Shown here: positions 1 to 8,027 of the stretch, piece by piece
How the letters are laid out: the number at the start of each line of letters is the position of its first letter
Position numbering within the stretch: the first letter of the stretch is position 1
Source: Geobacter sp. AOG2
GTDB lineage: Bacteria; Desulfobacterota; Desulfuromonadia; Geobacterales; Pseudopelobacteraceae
Reading direction: 5' to 3'
Assembly (NCBI RefSeq): GCF_019972295.1
Contig: NZ_BLJA01000001.1
Location: forward strand, 962,049 to 1,026,048
DNA: 64,000 bases
Made by a program: the position numbers and the translations under genes
The notes under the pieces: model-generated
Database searches by the model: none
What the model saw: the letters and a program-made list of their open reading frames with translations, nothing else
What the model was told of the DNA's origin: nothing

Positions 1-554
1 TTGGTGTAGAGGTGGTAGGTCCCGCGGAAGCGCTTGCCCATCCCCACCGGCCAGGTGACCGGGGCGGTCTGCATGTGCAGGTTCTTCTCGATATCGTCCA
101 GCAGGTCCAGGGGGTCCTGTCCCTCCCGGTCCAGCTTGTTCATGAAGGTCATGATGGGGGTATGGCGCAGGCGGCAGACCTCCAGCAGCTTCTTGGTCTG
201 GCTCTCCACGCCCTTGACCGAATCGATGACCATCAGCACCGAGTCGACGGCGGTCAGGACCCGGTAGGTGTCCTCGGAAAAATCGTTGTGGCCGGGGGTA
301 TCCAGCAGGTTGATCTCGCAGCCGGAATAGGTGAATTTCATGACCGACGAGGTAACGGAGATGCCGCGCTGTTTTTCCAGCTCCATCCAGTCGGAGGTGG
401 CATGACGGGCGCTCTTCCGGGCGCGGACTTCCCCCGCCTGCTGGATGGCCCCGCCGAACAGCAGCAGCTTTTCGGTGATAGTGGTCTTGCCGGCGTCCGG
501 GTGGCTGATGATGGCAAAAGTGCGGCGCTTGTCGACTTCCTGCTGGTTGTGCAT
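1..554 (-). CDS. prfC: Peptide chain release factor 3 (N-terminal part; gene runs off the left edge)
   Basis: Translational GTPase that recycles RF1/RF2 from the ribosome after termination. The visible N-terminal 184 residues show the G1 loop SHPDAGKTT, the RF3-type segment [19 protein letters not shown]3 DTPGHNDF and G4 NKLDRE. This combination separates RF3 from EF-G and from other translation GTPases. The ATG at 554 reads [13 protein letters not shown]; an in-frame GTG at 560 sits 5 bases after a GGGAG Shine-Dalgarno and is an equally possible start. The rest of the gene lies left of the window. A small inverted-repeat element lies just upstream. Confidence 0.95.
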   Translation of the reverse strand, partial: MHNQQEVDKRRTFAIISHPDAGKTTITEKLLLFGGAIQQAGEVRARKSARHATSDWMELEKQRGISVTSSVMKFTYSGCEINLLDTPGHNDFSEDTYRVLTAVDSVLMVIDSVKGVESQTKKLLEVCRLRHTPIMTFMNKLDREGQDPLDLLDDIEKNLHMQTAPVTWPVGMGKRFRGTYHLYT

Positions 555-584
555 TTCCACGTGTACTCCCTTATCAATCGAAAC

Positions 585-715
585 GGTTGTTGAAAAACGG
601 CCATCAGGCCTTCGTCCTCGAAAGCCACCTTGTGACTGAGGCCTCGGGCCTCACCCTTCGGGCGCCTTCGCAGGGCCTTCTGCGGGTGCGACGATCTGAC
701 CATTTTTGAACAACC
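585..715. repeat. MITE-like intergenic inverted-repeat element, copy 1
   Basis: A 131-base element bounded by imperfect terminal inverted repeats of 16 bases: GGTTGTTGAAAAACGG on the left, and CCATTTTTGAACAACC on the right, which reads GGTTGTTCAAAAATGG on the other strand. The same ends and much of the interior recur at 10871-10953, where about 48 internal bases are missing. Shared interior blocks include GCCATCAGGCCTT, GTCCTCGAAAGCC and GCGGGTGCGACGATCTGAC. It encodes nothing convincing. It is most simply a short non-autonomous dispersed repeat. Confidence 0.75.
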
Positions 716-801
716 TGAATTTTTCAGCAGTCTGAGGCAGGCCAGGCTCACCTCGGTTCACCTCGCTCCTCCCAGGAGAGCGGGCATACTCTCATCTGCT
801 C

Positions 802-1248
802 CTATGATCTGAATACCAGGCGGTCCAGGCACCAGCGGCCGCCGCCGGCGATCACCAGGTAGAGCGCCATGCCCAAGAGCGCGATGTTGAATTCGATACC
901 GTGGCCGCGGCCCGGTACGCAGTAGGTGTTCAGGAAAAAACCGTTCACCCAGCTGACCTTGTAGATGGCAACCAGCATGACCGCGGAAATGCCGGCCGCC
1001 GACAACCGGGTCAGGAACCCGGTCAGCACGCCGAAGCCGCCGCCGAATTCGGCAATGATCGCCAGCAGGGCGAAGATCGGCGGGACTCCCAGTTTCAGTT
1101 CGAAGGTTTTCAGGGTGGCGGTCAGCCCCTGTCCGCCGAACAGCCCCAGCAGCTTCTGCGAGCCATGGGCCATGAAGATCAGGCCGAGCGGTATCCGCAA
1201 CATGAGCGGAGCCAACAGGTCGGTTGCGTCAAAACTTCCTTTTGCCAT
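802..1248 (-). CDS. DoxX family membrane protein
   Basis: A 148-residue integral membrane protein with four hydrophobic segments (roughly residues 13-33, 55-78, 83-105 and 118-140). The pattern LLRxxLGxIFMAHGxQK near the N terminus and GGxGxLxGxxTR in the second half is typical of DoxX/DUF417-type quinone-associated membrane proteins. The start ATG at 1248 follows a GGAGGG Shine-Dalgarno with 5-base spacing. It appears monocistronic between prfC and a long gap. DoxX family members are linked to redox and sulfur chemistry in other organisms, but nothing here fixes the substrate. Confidence 0.85.
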   Translation of the reverse strand: MAKGSFDATDLLAPLMLRIPLGLIFMAHGSQKLLGLFGGQGLTATLKTFELKLGVPPIFALLAIIAEFGGGFGVLTGFLTRLSAAGISAVMLVAIYKVSWVNGFFLNTYCVPGRGHGIEFNIALLGMALYLVIAGGGRWCLDRLVFRS

Positions 1249-1925
1249 GAAGTCCCTCCGTGGGAAGCCGGATGTGCCGGTTATCCGGCCGCCGTGCGTG
1301 GTTTCAGGGCCGAGGCCGGAAGACGCATGATCGGCACAAGGATAAATGCGGCAAAAAATTCCAGTTGTGCAGCGATGAGCGGGAAAGCGGGGGTGGGAGG
1401 CCGGCCGGGAATGACCAACAGCACGCTGTTTGCGACGGAGATGGCGATGGGAGACGGGTGGAGCAAACCTTGGAGGTTGTCGGCGTGCCGTGCGTTGACA
1501 GGGGCTTCATGCGCGCCCTGGCTCCGTAAGCCGGCACTCTGTCCATCGGAGCTTGCCGGCCGTAATTTTTATACATTATCGCGCTGTTTCTCTTGGCTGC
1601 TCTCCGAATATCCCCTCTTGTCGCCTCGTTTTGTGTGTAAAAATATCGTCGAATATTAGCAGGCCGACGACGGGAAGTCCACAATTTTGAACCGGACGGG
1701 GCTGATGATCGTCCGGCGTTATGCCACCTTCCGGGCCTTCCCTGGCGCCCTTTGATTCCGTACCGTCCGCGCCCATGGAGGGCAGATTAATGTGAGGCCG
1801 GAATTATGTCAAAAACATGACAAAGCCATAAAGCCTATGCCAAATATTCATTGCAGTTAGTGAAAAACAATTGCATTAAATTCATAATTATCTGATATTG
1901 TGGCACATATCTATATTTGAAATTA
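1249..1925. other. Intergenic gap without a convincing gene
   Basis: About 680 bases between the divergent DoxX and diguanylate cyclase genes. Short open frames on both strands here lack Shine-Dalgarno sites and protein-like composition. From about 1800 the sequence becomes strongly AT-rich, as expected for a promoter region. I see no RNA gene or repeat in the 1249-1800 part. Confidence 0.5.
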
Positions 1926-1941
1926 TGGCACACAAGTTGCT
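1926..1941 (+). promoter_or_regulatory. Sigma-54 (-24/-12) promoter for the GGDEF gene
   Basis: The sequence TGGCAC-ACAAG-TTGCT matches the sigma-54 consensus TGGCAC-N5-TTGC exactly, including the invariant GG and GC ten bases apart. Transcription would begin near 1952, 68 bases before the ATG at 2020. A sigma-54 promoter implies activation by an NtrC-type enhancer-binding protein. Confidence 0.8.
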
Positions 1942-2019
1942 ATATAAAATTTTGTCAGTTTAATGACTCTGAGAGGGCGGATACCGCAAGGGACGGCAAC
2001 AGCGTTTTGGGAGACAGCC

Positions 2020-3099
2020 ATGATACCGGAAACCAACTACAAAGACATGAAGGCTGAACGTGAACCCCATATCCAGGGCGACGATGGCGGTTGCCAATCG
2101 GAAGCCTTCCGGGCTCAGCTCGAGGAGGCAAACTTCATCGGCAGTTTCATGGCGGCGGTCAGCACGTCCCTGGAGCTTGACGGCATCTGTTCCACCGCGG
2201 CTCGGGTACTATATACTCATGCCCCCTACGACAGGATTGCCTTTGTTTTTTCGACGGATCTCGAAGACAGGATCATTGCCTTTTCCCCGGCCGTCCGGAA
2301 AGGAATACTCGCTGCCAAGTCAAAAGTCGCCCTGGACACAGCGTACACCCCCTTCACCTTGTTCGAGAGTTCAGGCGCTTCCGTGCGTTTCGATCTCCAG
2401 GATGACCTCGGCACCATTTTAATCTACTACAAGCCCGGTCACGGCGCGACTTTTTCGGATTCTCTCCGGGCAAGCATCGTGGCCTGTTTCAGCCAGGCAA
2501 TCAGGAACGCCCTGCAACACGGCAGAATGAAAGACCTGGCCATGCGCGACGGTCTCACCGGGCTGTTCAACCGCTGGATTTTCGATGAAACCCTGGCCCA
2601 GCAGGTAGCCAGTCCGGACAAACACCCGGTTTCCCTGCTCCTTTTGGATCTCGACAATTTCAAACAGGTGAACGACACCTACGGGCATCAAGCCGGCGAC
2701 CAGGTTTTGAAGGCCTTCGCCAGAATTCTCAAGGAAAGCTGCCGTGGTCACGACGTGGTCGCCCGCTTTGGCGGAGAAGAATTCGCCATCATCCTCACCC
2801 GGACCAAAACCGTTACGGCCCATGCCATTGCCCAGCGGATAAGGGACAGGCTGGCGAAGCAGGTCTTTACCTTTGACGGCCGGCCGGTTCAGGCAACCGC
2901 AAGCATCGGCCTGACAACCTGCCGGGGCGGGGACGCCGTTGTGGCTTCCAACTTCGTCAAACAAGCCGACCAGGCTCTTTATCAAGCCAAGCTGACGGGT
3001 AAAAACAAGGTGTGCGTATTCCCGCACGATTTGCTCAAGGATGCGGCGCCTGCTCCGGTCGGAGAAGGTTACGGATCGCTGGCGACGGCAAGCTGCTGA
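2020..3099 (+). CDS. Diguanylate cyclase with N-terminal GAF-like sensor domain
   Basis: Makes cyclic di-GMP from two GTP. The 359-residue protein has no transmembrane segment. An N-terminal region of about 165 residues resembles a GAF sensor (FIGSFMAAVSTSLELDGI start, hydrophobic strand IAFVFST). A full GGDEF domain follows, with RDGLTGLFNRW, LLLDLDNFKQVNDTYGH, the active-site motif GGEEF at about residue 251, and an upstream RGHD matching the RxxD product-inhibition site. ATG 2020 is chosen over ATG 1963 because it has a GGGAG site and because transcription from the sigma-54 promoter would leave 1963 almost no leader. The signal sensed by the GAF-like part is unknown. Confidence 0.9.
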   Translation: MIPETNYKDMKAEREPHIQGDDGGCQSEAFRAQLEEANFIGSFMAAVSTSLELDGICSTAARVLYTHAPYDRIAFVFSTDLEDRIIAFSPAVRKGILAAKSKVALDTAYTPFTLFESSGASVRFDLQDDLGTILIYYKPGHGATFSDSLRASIVACFSQAIRNALQHGRMKDLAMRDGLTGLFNRWIFDETLAQQVASPDKHPVSLLLLDLDNFKQVNDTYGHQAGDQVLKAFARILKESCRGHDVVARFGGEEFAIILTRTKTVTAHAIAQRIRDRLAKQVFTFDGRPVQATASIGLTTCRGGDAVVASNFVKQADQALYQAKLTGKNKVCVFPHDLLKDAAPAPVGEGYGSLATASC

Positions 3100-3151
3100 C
3101 AGGCGGCTGTGGCCTGCCAAATTTGATGGCCGCCCGACTCTCCACGCAGTC

Positions 3152-3415
3152 TCATCTCTTCTGTTTCAGCTTTTTCTTTTCTTCGTGCGTCCACCAGGAT
3201 TTGTGCCCTTCGTCCGCCCCGGCGCAAAATTCCTCAAAATCCGCAGTTCCCGGTTTGTACGGGCAATTCAGATTTACCTTGATCCCGGTTGACCGATAGG
3301 CCAGGGCGGCCATGAGTCCCCGCTTGAACGCCTCGCTCCTGGAGCCGGTCTGCTGGTTCAGGGTGTGTTTGAATATCTTGTCCGTTATGTCGTTTCTTGG
3401 CCTTTTCGAGTCCAC
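3152..3415 (-). CDS. Small RMF-like protein
   Basis: An 87-residue basic protein with a GTG start at 3415, seven bases after GGAG. The core AFKRGLMAALAYRSTG, then NCPYKPGTADFEEFCAG, then DEGHKSWW, parallels ribosome modulation factor and its relatives (a helix with RGYxAG..GRS, then CPY, then a WLxGWxEA helix). Seen: the CPY motif and the two helices around it. Inferred: a ribosome- or nucleic-acid-associated small protein, possibly for stationary phase. It converges on the diguanylate cyclase gene. The family assignment is tentative; coding status is supported by the composition and the start signal. Confidence 0.55.
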   Translation of the reverse strand: MDSKRPRNDITDKIFKHTLNQQTGSRSEAFKRGLMAALAYRSTGIKVNLNCPYKPGTADFEEFCAGADEGHKSWWTHEEKKKLKQKR

Positions 3416-3664
3416 TGCCGGTCTCCGTTGAAAGAATTAAACCCCTTTATGCCATGGGAAGCCTGCGGAGAGCAATAGCAACAGGACTTAGGCCCCGGTT
3501 CGGGTGGGGCAGGAGGGGGATGCCCAAGGCAACTCAAGGGAGAGATCCCCAGGCCAAGGTCCGAACACCCCGGCGCAGGAGCCGGGCCATTCCAGCATTC
3601 GCTGGCTCCGCGGTTTGAAGAGGGTTTGCCGCGGTTGCAATGTTGCCGTAGAGAGGCAAAGGGG

Positions 3665-3844
3665 CTATTTTGACAGGAAGTCGTAGCGATCCGGGTGGAT
3701 GCAGAACCTATGGCTTTCATTGGAAATGGCAAAGATGCAGTTTACTCCCTGCTCCTGTAAAGCCACGCAGAAATAAGCCTGACTGGTCCCTTCCCGCCAT
3801 GTACGACACAATGCATGATTTGGGTTTTCATTGTAGGTGGACAT
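3665..3844 (-). CDS. Hypothetical 59-residue protein
   Basis: A short open frame from ATG 3844 to TAG 3665 encoding MSTYNENPNHALC and so on to HPDRYDFLSK. It contains a protein-like middle, YFCVALQEQGVNCIFAISN, four cysteines and a mixed hydrophobic/polar composition unlike random translation of the flanking GC-rich sequence. The start signal is weak (GATAAG six bases upstream). No family is recognised. It lies in tandem with the RMF-like gene downstream on the same strand, separated by about 250 bases that show no gene. Coding status needs homologues to confirm. Confidence 0.45.
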   Translation of the reverse strand: MSTYNENPNHALCRTWREGTSQAYFCVALQEQGVNCIFAISNESHRFCIHPDRYDFLSK

Positions 3845-4135
3845 TTAAAACTTATCTAATGATATTCAAGCGTTGTCAATCACTCAAGTGTGCAAAGATT
3901 GTGCACAAATATGCGATTACCGCGCCCGCAGGCTCGGAACCGGGAACAGGCGCACGTGTCCCGGTTCAGCGGGAGAAGGCCGTATAATCCAGCGTGCTTG
4001 CTGCCGCCGACAAATTTTCAGGTTTGTACTGTATATGACAGGACGGGGAAAATGATGTTGAAGGTCAGTGGGGATTCGACAAACAAACTGGTAGTGGCTA
4101 CCTCGTTTGATGATATGTTTCAGTCGCATAGCAGG
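3845..4135. other. Intergenic gap without a convincing gene
   Basis: About 290 bases between the small minus-strand gene and the inverted repeat beside tRNA-Arg. Part of it is AT-rich and could hold the promoter of the small gene. The open frames present overlap one another on both strands and lack ribosome-binding sites. Confidence 0.4.
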
Positions 4136-4179
4136 CTCCGAAAAAGTTTGCAATTTGTTTGCAAAGACATTTTTCGGAG
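4136..4179 (-). terminator. Inverted repeat downstream of tRNA-Arg, possible terminator
   Basis: Perfect 10-base arms CTCCGAAAAA and TTTTTCGGAG enclose a 24-base interior that holds two further TTGCAA palindromes. It lies 24 bases beyond the tRNA 3' end. The arms carry their own A/T run, so a transcript from the tRNA would form a stem with a U-rich 5' shoulder, not the usual trailing U tract. Termination is therefore only a likely role. Confidence 0.4.
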
Positions 4180-4203
4180 GTAACATGTCGAAACTAAAAG
4201 AAT

Positions 4204-4280
4204 TGGCGGGCGGCATGGGATTCGAACCCACGACCCCAGGCTTCGGAGGCCTGTACTCTATCCAACTGAGCTAACCGCCC
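4204..4280 (-). tRNA. tRNA-Arg (anticodon CCG)
   Basis: A complete cloverleaf on the minus strand. The acceptor stem is GGGCGGT/GCCGCCC, the D arm TAGCTCAGTTGGATAGAGTA, the anticodon stem CAGGC/GCCTG around loop CTCCGAA (anticodon CCG), and the T arm GTGGGTTCGAATCCCAT. The discriminator is G and the CCA end is encoded. It decodes CGG arginine codons. Confidence 0.97.
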
Positions 4281-4403
4281 GTACCATTCCTGTCCGGTCC
4301 CGGACATTATCGAACCAAACTACACTAATTATGCCGCCAACTCAAGCCAAAAATCTGTCATTTTACCGGATGCTCTGTTAGTATGTGGCTTCGGGAGAGC
4401 AAT

Positions 4404-5252
4404 ATGAAACGCCTGTCCTTAGCCATAGCCTTTTTTGCCGTGCTGGCCGTGCCGGTTTTGGCCTCTGCCGCCAACTTCAGGTTTCAGAAGGTCGGCGAAG
4501 GCGTCTATGCGGCCCTTGCGGAACCGGGGAGCAGGGCCGCCAGCAATTGCCTGATCGTGGTGGCCGATTACCAGGTCATCCTGGCCGGCGCCCACTTCAC
4601 CAAGGCTACCACCAGGGAGTTGATCGACTTTGTCAGGAGCATCACGCCGCTTCAGGTGCGCTATGTCGTCCTGACCCATCACCACGCCGGTTTTGACGCC
4701 CTGGATACGGACTTTCCCCTCAATGCCGACATCATCGTGTCGGAGCGGACCTGGCAGGTGCTCAGAAAAGAGCCGGGGCGGATCAAGAACCAGGTAATAT
4801 TCTTCGAAAAGGGCCTGACCATAAAACGCGGCACCCGGGAAATCGTCATGACCGCCACCGAACGCGGCCACAGCGAGGGCGATGTCTTCGTCACCCTGCC
4901 CGAAGACGGGGTTCTGTTCACCTCCGACCTCGTGTTCAATGATGTGGGCGGCTACATGGGGGACGGTTATTTTCGCGACTGGATCGCGGACCTGGATACC
5001 CTGGCCGCGCTGGACGTGCGCACGGTGGTTCCGGGGCTGGGCGCGGTGACCAACGGTGACGGCATCAAGCGGTTCCGGTCCTTCTTCCGCGATTTTGCCA
5101 CCGAGGCTTTACGCCTTGCCGCGAAAGGCCTCGACGTGGATGCGGCGAAACGGGAGTTCTCGCTGCCGCAATACCGGAACATGCCCGGATTCAAAACCTT
5201 TTTCGATGCCAATTTCCGCCGGGCCTACAACGAGTTGAAGGGGTTACAGTGA
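4404..5252 (+). CDS. Exported metallo-beta-lactamase-fold protein with eroded metal site
   Basis: A 282-residue protein with a signal peptide (about residues 1-23, ending ASA). The fold is recognisable from VRYVVLTHHHAGFD, ATERGHSEGDVF and LFTSDLVFND. Compared with the family HxHxDH motif, residues 92-97 read HHHAGF, so the usual Asp and following His are Gly and Phe. The terminal ligand motif PGHG reads PGLG (Leu 212). His 156 and Asp 175 remain. It may therefore bind one metal or none. ATG 4404 follows GGGAG at good spacing. It is first in an operon whose next gene, coaE, overlaps its stop by 4 bases. Confidence 0.8.
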   Translation: MKRLSLAIAFFAVLAVPVLASAANFRFQKVGEGVYAALAEPGSRAASNCLIVVADYQVILAGAHFTKATTRELIDFVRSITPLQVRYVVLTHHHAGFDALDTDFPLNADIIVSERTWQVLRKEPGRIKNQVIFFEKGLTIKRGTREIVMTATERGHSEGDVFVTLPEDGVLFTSDLVFNDVGGYMGDGYFRDWIADLDTLAALDVRTVVPGLGAVTNGDGIKRFRSFFRDFATEALRLAAKGLDVDAAKREFSLPQYRNMPGFKTFFDANFRRAYNELKGLQ

Positions 5253-5869
5253 GGCCGCCCGGTATCCGCGTTATCGGCCTGACCGGCGGGGTCGCCACCG
5301 GCAAGAGCAGCGTGGCCCGCTTTTTCCAGGAGCGCGGCGTTCCGGTCATCGATGCGGATCAACTGGCCAGGGAGGCGGTGAGGCCCGGAAGTCCCTGCCT
5401 GGCGCAGCTTGTCGCGTTGTTCGGCGCCGGGGTGCTGAACCCGGACGGGGGCCTGGACCGCAAGCGTGTGGGGAGCATCGTCTTCGGGGATGCGGAGAAA
5501 CGGCGGCTCCTTGAGGCGGTTCTGCACCCCGAGATCCGGCGCCTGGCCGAGGAACGCATTGCCCGCGCCGCCGAGGCTGGCCAGCGAACGCTGATCTACA
5601 TGGCCCCGCTTCTGATCGAGGCGGGCGTTACCGACCGGGTCGACGAGATCTGGGTGGTGACGGTGCGGCCCGAGATCCAGCTCGAACGGCTCATGGCGCG
5701 CGACGGTATCGACCGGGAAGCGGCCGGGCGGATCATCGCCAGCCAGATGCCCCTGGCCGAGAAAGAACGCCACGGCAGGGTCGTGATCGACAACAGCGGG
5801 ACCCCCGAGGAGACGCGCCTTCTTTTGGCGGCAATCTGGGAACAGGAGAGAGCGGCACATCATGAGTGA
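5249..5869 (+). CDS. coaE: Dephospho-CoA kinase
   Basis: Catalyses the last step of coenzyme A synthesis, the ATP-dependent phosphorylation of the dephospho-CoA ribose 3'-hydroxyl. The 206-residue length is standard. The P-loop GLTGGVATGKSS is at residues 10-21, followed by the family motifs VPVIDADQLAREAV, LHPEIRR and PLLIEAG. It starts with a GTG embedded in the GTGA overlap with the preceding gene, implying translational coupling. Its 3' end overlaps the next gene by 8 bases. Confidence 0.96.
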   Translation: MRPPGIRVIGLTGGVATGKSSVARFFQERGVPVIDADQLAREAVRPGSPCLAQLVALFGAGVLNPDGGLDRKRVGSIVFGDAEKRRLLEAVLHPEIRRLAEERIARAAEAGQRTLIYMAPLLIEAGVTDRVDEIWVVTVRPEIQLERLMARDGIDREAAGRIIASQMPLAEKERHGRVVIDNSGTPEETRLLLAAIWEQERAAHHE

Positions 5870-7043
5870 AAAGAAGCATATTCTGCGGCCCGGCCCGCGA
5901 CCGGCCCCGCGGCCCGATCCGAAGATGACCTGTTTTGCCGCCGTTCCCCGCGGCGCCGAGGAGATTGCGGCCCACGAGCTTGAACAACTGGGGGTGGGGG
6001 ATGTGGCCGCCGGCCGGGGCGGGGTTTCGTTTACCTGTAACCGGGAGGGCCTCTACCGGGCCAACCTGTGGCTGCGCACCGCCAGCCGGGTGATGGTGCG
6101 GCTCGCCGTGTTCCCCTGCGCGACCCCCGAGGAGTTGTATGCCGGGGTGCACGCCATCCCCTGGCCGGAACTGATTACCCCCGCCATGACCCTGGCGGTG
6201 GATTGCAGCCTGCGCGACTCCAACCTGACCCATTCGGGGTTCGTGGCTTTGAAGACCAAGGACGCCGTTGTGGACCGGATCCGGGAGGCCTGCGGCAGCC
6301 GTCCCAATGTGGATACGGCGTCGCCCGACGTGCGCATTAACGTTCATCTGTCCAAGAATGTCTGTACCGTCGGCCTGGACAGCTCGGGAGACGCCCTGGA
6401 CCGGCGCGGCTACCGCCTGGAACGCAACGAGGCCCCCCTGCGCGAGACCCTGGCGGCCGCCGTGGTCGCCCTGACCGGTTGGGACGGCTCCATTCCCCTG
6501 GCCGATCCCATGTGCGGCTCGGGCACGATCCCCATCGAGGCGGCCCTGCTGGCCGCCCATGTGGCGCCGGGGCTGAAGCGCTCCTTCGGCTTCCAGCGTT
6601 GGCAGGATTTCGACGGGAAGCTGTGGAGCAGGTTGGTAAGGGAGGCGGAGAGCGGCATCGAACGGCTTCCGGTCGGCCTGGTCACCGGGTATGACCTGGA
6701 CAGCCGGGCCTTGGTCCTGGCGGCACGCAACGCCGCCACCGCCGGGTTTGAAGGCCAGCTTCACTTCTTTCACGCGGCCCTGGAGGAGTTCAGGCCGGAG
6801 GGGGACAAGGGGGTTGTGATCATCAACCCGCCCTATGGCAAGCGTCTGGGGGATGAGGAAGAGCTGAAGGAGCTGTACTGCCGGATCGGGGATATCATGA
6901 AGCAACGCTGCCGGGGCTGGACCGGCTTCGTCCTGACCGGCAACCTGGAGCTGGCCAAATACATCGGGCTCAAGGCCGCGCGCCGGTATGTGCTCTTCAA
7001 CGGGCCGATCGAATGCCGGCTTCTGAAGTACGAGCTGTATTGA
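5862..7043 (+). CDS. THUMP-domain class I SAM-dependent RNA methyltransferase (RlmL N-terminal type)
   Basis: A 393-residue protein probably methylating a guanine N2 in rRNA. Residues about 25-185 look like a THUMP RNA-binding domain, with CFAAVPRGAEEIAAHEL at its start and VRINVHLSKNVCTVGLD at its end. The Rossmann methyltransferase part has LADPMCGSGTIPIEAAL for SAM binding, GYDLDSRALVLAARNA, and the base-flipping motif NPPYGKRLG. It corresponds to the RlmL half of the Escherichia coli RlmKL fusion. A proline- and arginine-rich stretch precedes the THUMP domain. It is the last gene of the operon starting at 4404. Confidence 0.88.
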   Translation: MSEKKHILRPGPRPAPRPDPKMTCFAAVPRGAEEIAAHELEQLGVGDVAAGRGGVSFTCNREGLYRANLWLRTASRVMVRLAVFPCATPEELYAGVHAIPWPELITPAMTLAVDCSLRDSNLTHSGFVALKTKDAVVDRIREACGSRPNVDTASPDVRINVHLSKNVCTVGLDSSGDALDRRGYRLERNEAPLRETLAAAVVALTGWDGSIPLADPMCGSGTIPIEAALLAAHVAPGLKRSFGFQRWQDFDGKLWSRLVREAESGIERLPVGLVTGYDLDSRALVLAARNAATAGFEGQLHFFHAALEEFRPEGDKGVVIINPPYGKRLGDEEELKELYCRIGDIMKQRCRGWTGFVLTGNLELAKYIGLKAARRYVLFNGPIECRLLKYELY

Positions 7044-7079
7044 CCCCGTGAGCGGGTTTACTCTAAAACAGGGCGGCCC

Positions 7080-8027
7080 TCAGCCTCCCTTGGTGCAGAT
7101 GCGCACCAGCAGGTCTCCCTCGAACAGCATGGGCTGGCGGCGGATGCCGGTCAACAGTCCTGCGGCCGGGGCGACTACCTTGGTACGGACGTTGCCGTTG
7201 AAGCTGTCGTAGATGTAGCCCAACTCCTGCCCTTTCGTTACCCATCCCCCCAGGTTCTTGTCCGAGACGAACATGCCGGCCCGGTCGGCATAGATGCGGA
7301 CCGAGCATTCCCTGGTGAAGTAAAGGGCCTCCTGGTCCGCTTCGGCCACCTCCACCCCTTCCAGCACGCCGATCCTCCCCAAAAACGAAACCAGCCCCCG
7401 AAAGACCTGTTGGCAGTGGGGCAACTGTATGGAGCCCGCCTGCCCCACCTGCAACAGGAAGTTCTGGCCGGGCCAGTATTTCCAGGAATACATGAGGGTG
7501 GTGGTGAATACCGGACTCACCGAGCGCTCCATGATGGCGGAGAGTCCGAACAGGCGCGCGTTCTCCTGTTCTTCCGGCGTGGGGTCGTAGATACGCACCT
7601 GGGGCAGCTCTTCGAAGTACAGGTTGGAGCTGTGCAGGTCCACGCGGTAGGTCGATTTCTTGGTCGCCTCCAGCACGGTGTAGGCGATGCGCTGGGTGGT
7701 TTCGCCCATCTGGTTGCCGGGGAACATGCGGTTCTGGTCGCTCTGGTCGAAAGGCCAGGCGCGTCGCAGGGTGTTGGCCCCCAGCACGTTGACCGCCGGG
7801 ATGATCAGGACCCGCTGCACAAGGCGCAGCTTCGGATAGGCGCCGCTTTCCACCGATTTGAGGAAATCGGCCAGGCGGGCCAGGATGTAGATGCCGTTGA
7901 TCTCGTCGCCGTGAAGGCCGGAAACGAACGATACGACGGGGGGCGCCATCGGGCCGATCTCATGGCAGGGGATGGTGAAGTCTTCCCGCAGCGGGGCGGT
8001 CATCAGTACCAGGTCGCGACTGCTCAC
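7080..8027 (-). CDS. AstE/AspA-family zinc metallohydrolase, copy 2
   Basis: A 315-residue member of the succinylglutamate desuccinylase/aspartoacylase group, related to M14 carboxypeptidases. The zinc motif SGLHGDEINGIY is at about residues 36-47, RMFPGN supplies the substrate-binding Arg/Asn region, and YRVDLHSSN gives the third zinc ligand. The C-terminal third is a beta-rich barrel-like domain. The GTG start at 8027 lies in a GTGA overlap with the upstream paralogue, after AAGGGAGG. Known members remove an acyl or amide group from an amino acid. The operon context suggests trimming of a peptide or amino-acid conjugate made by the ATP-grasp enzyme (inference). Confidence 0.85.
   Translation of the reverse strand: MSSRDLVLMTAPLREDFTIPCHEIGPMAPPVVSFVSGLHGDEINGIYILARLADFLKSVESGAYPKLRLVQRVLIIPAVNVLGANTLRRAWPFDQSDQNRMFPGNQMGETTQRIAYTVLEATKKSTYRVDLHSSNLYFEELPQVRIYDPTPEEQENARLFGLSAIMERSVSPVFTTTLMYSWKYWPGQNFLLQVGQAGSIQLPHCQQVFRGLVSFLGRIGVLEGVEVAEADQEALYFTRECSVRIYADRAGMFVSDKNLGGWVTKGQELGYIYDSFNGNVRTKVVAPAAGLLTGIRRQPMLFEGDLLVRICTKGG

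Noticed and set aside
12-593. Plus-strand open frame of 193 codons
   Set aside because: It is the antisense of prfC, whose minus-strand protein has clear GTPase motifs.
1281-1466. 61-codon minus-strand frame with hydrophobic stretches
   Set aside because: It begins with TTG without a Shine-Dalgarno and overlaps other equally long frames in GC-rich DNA.
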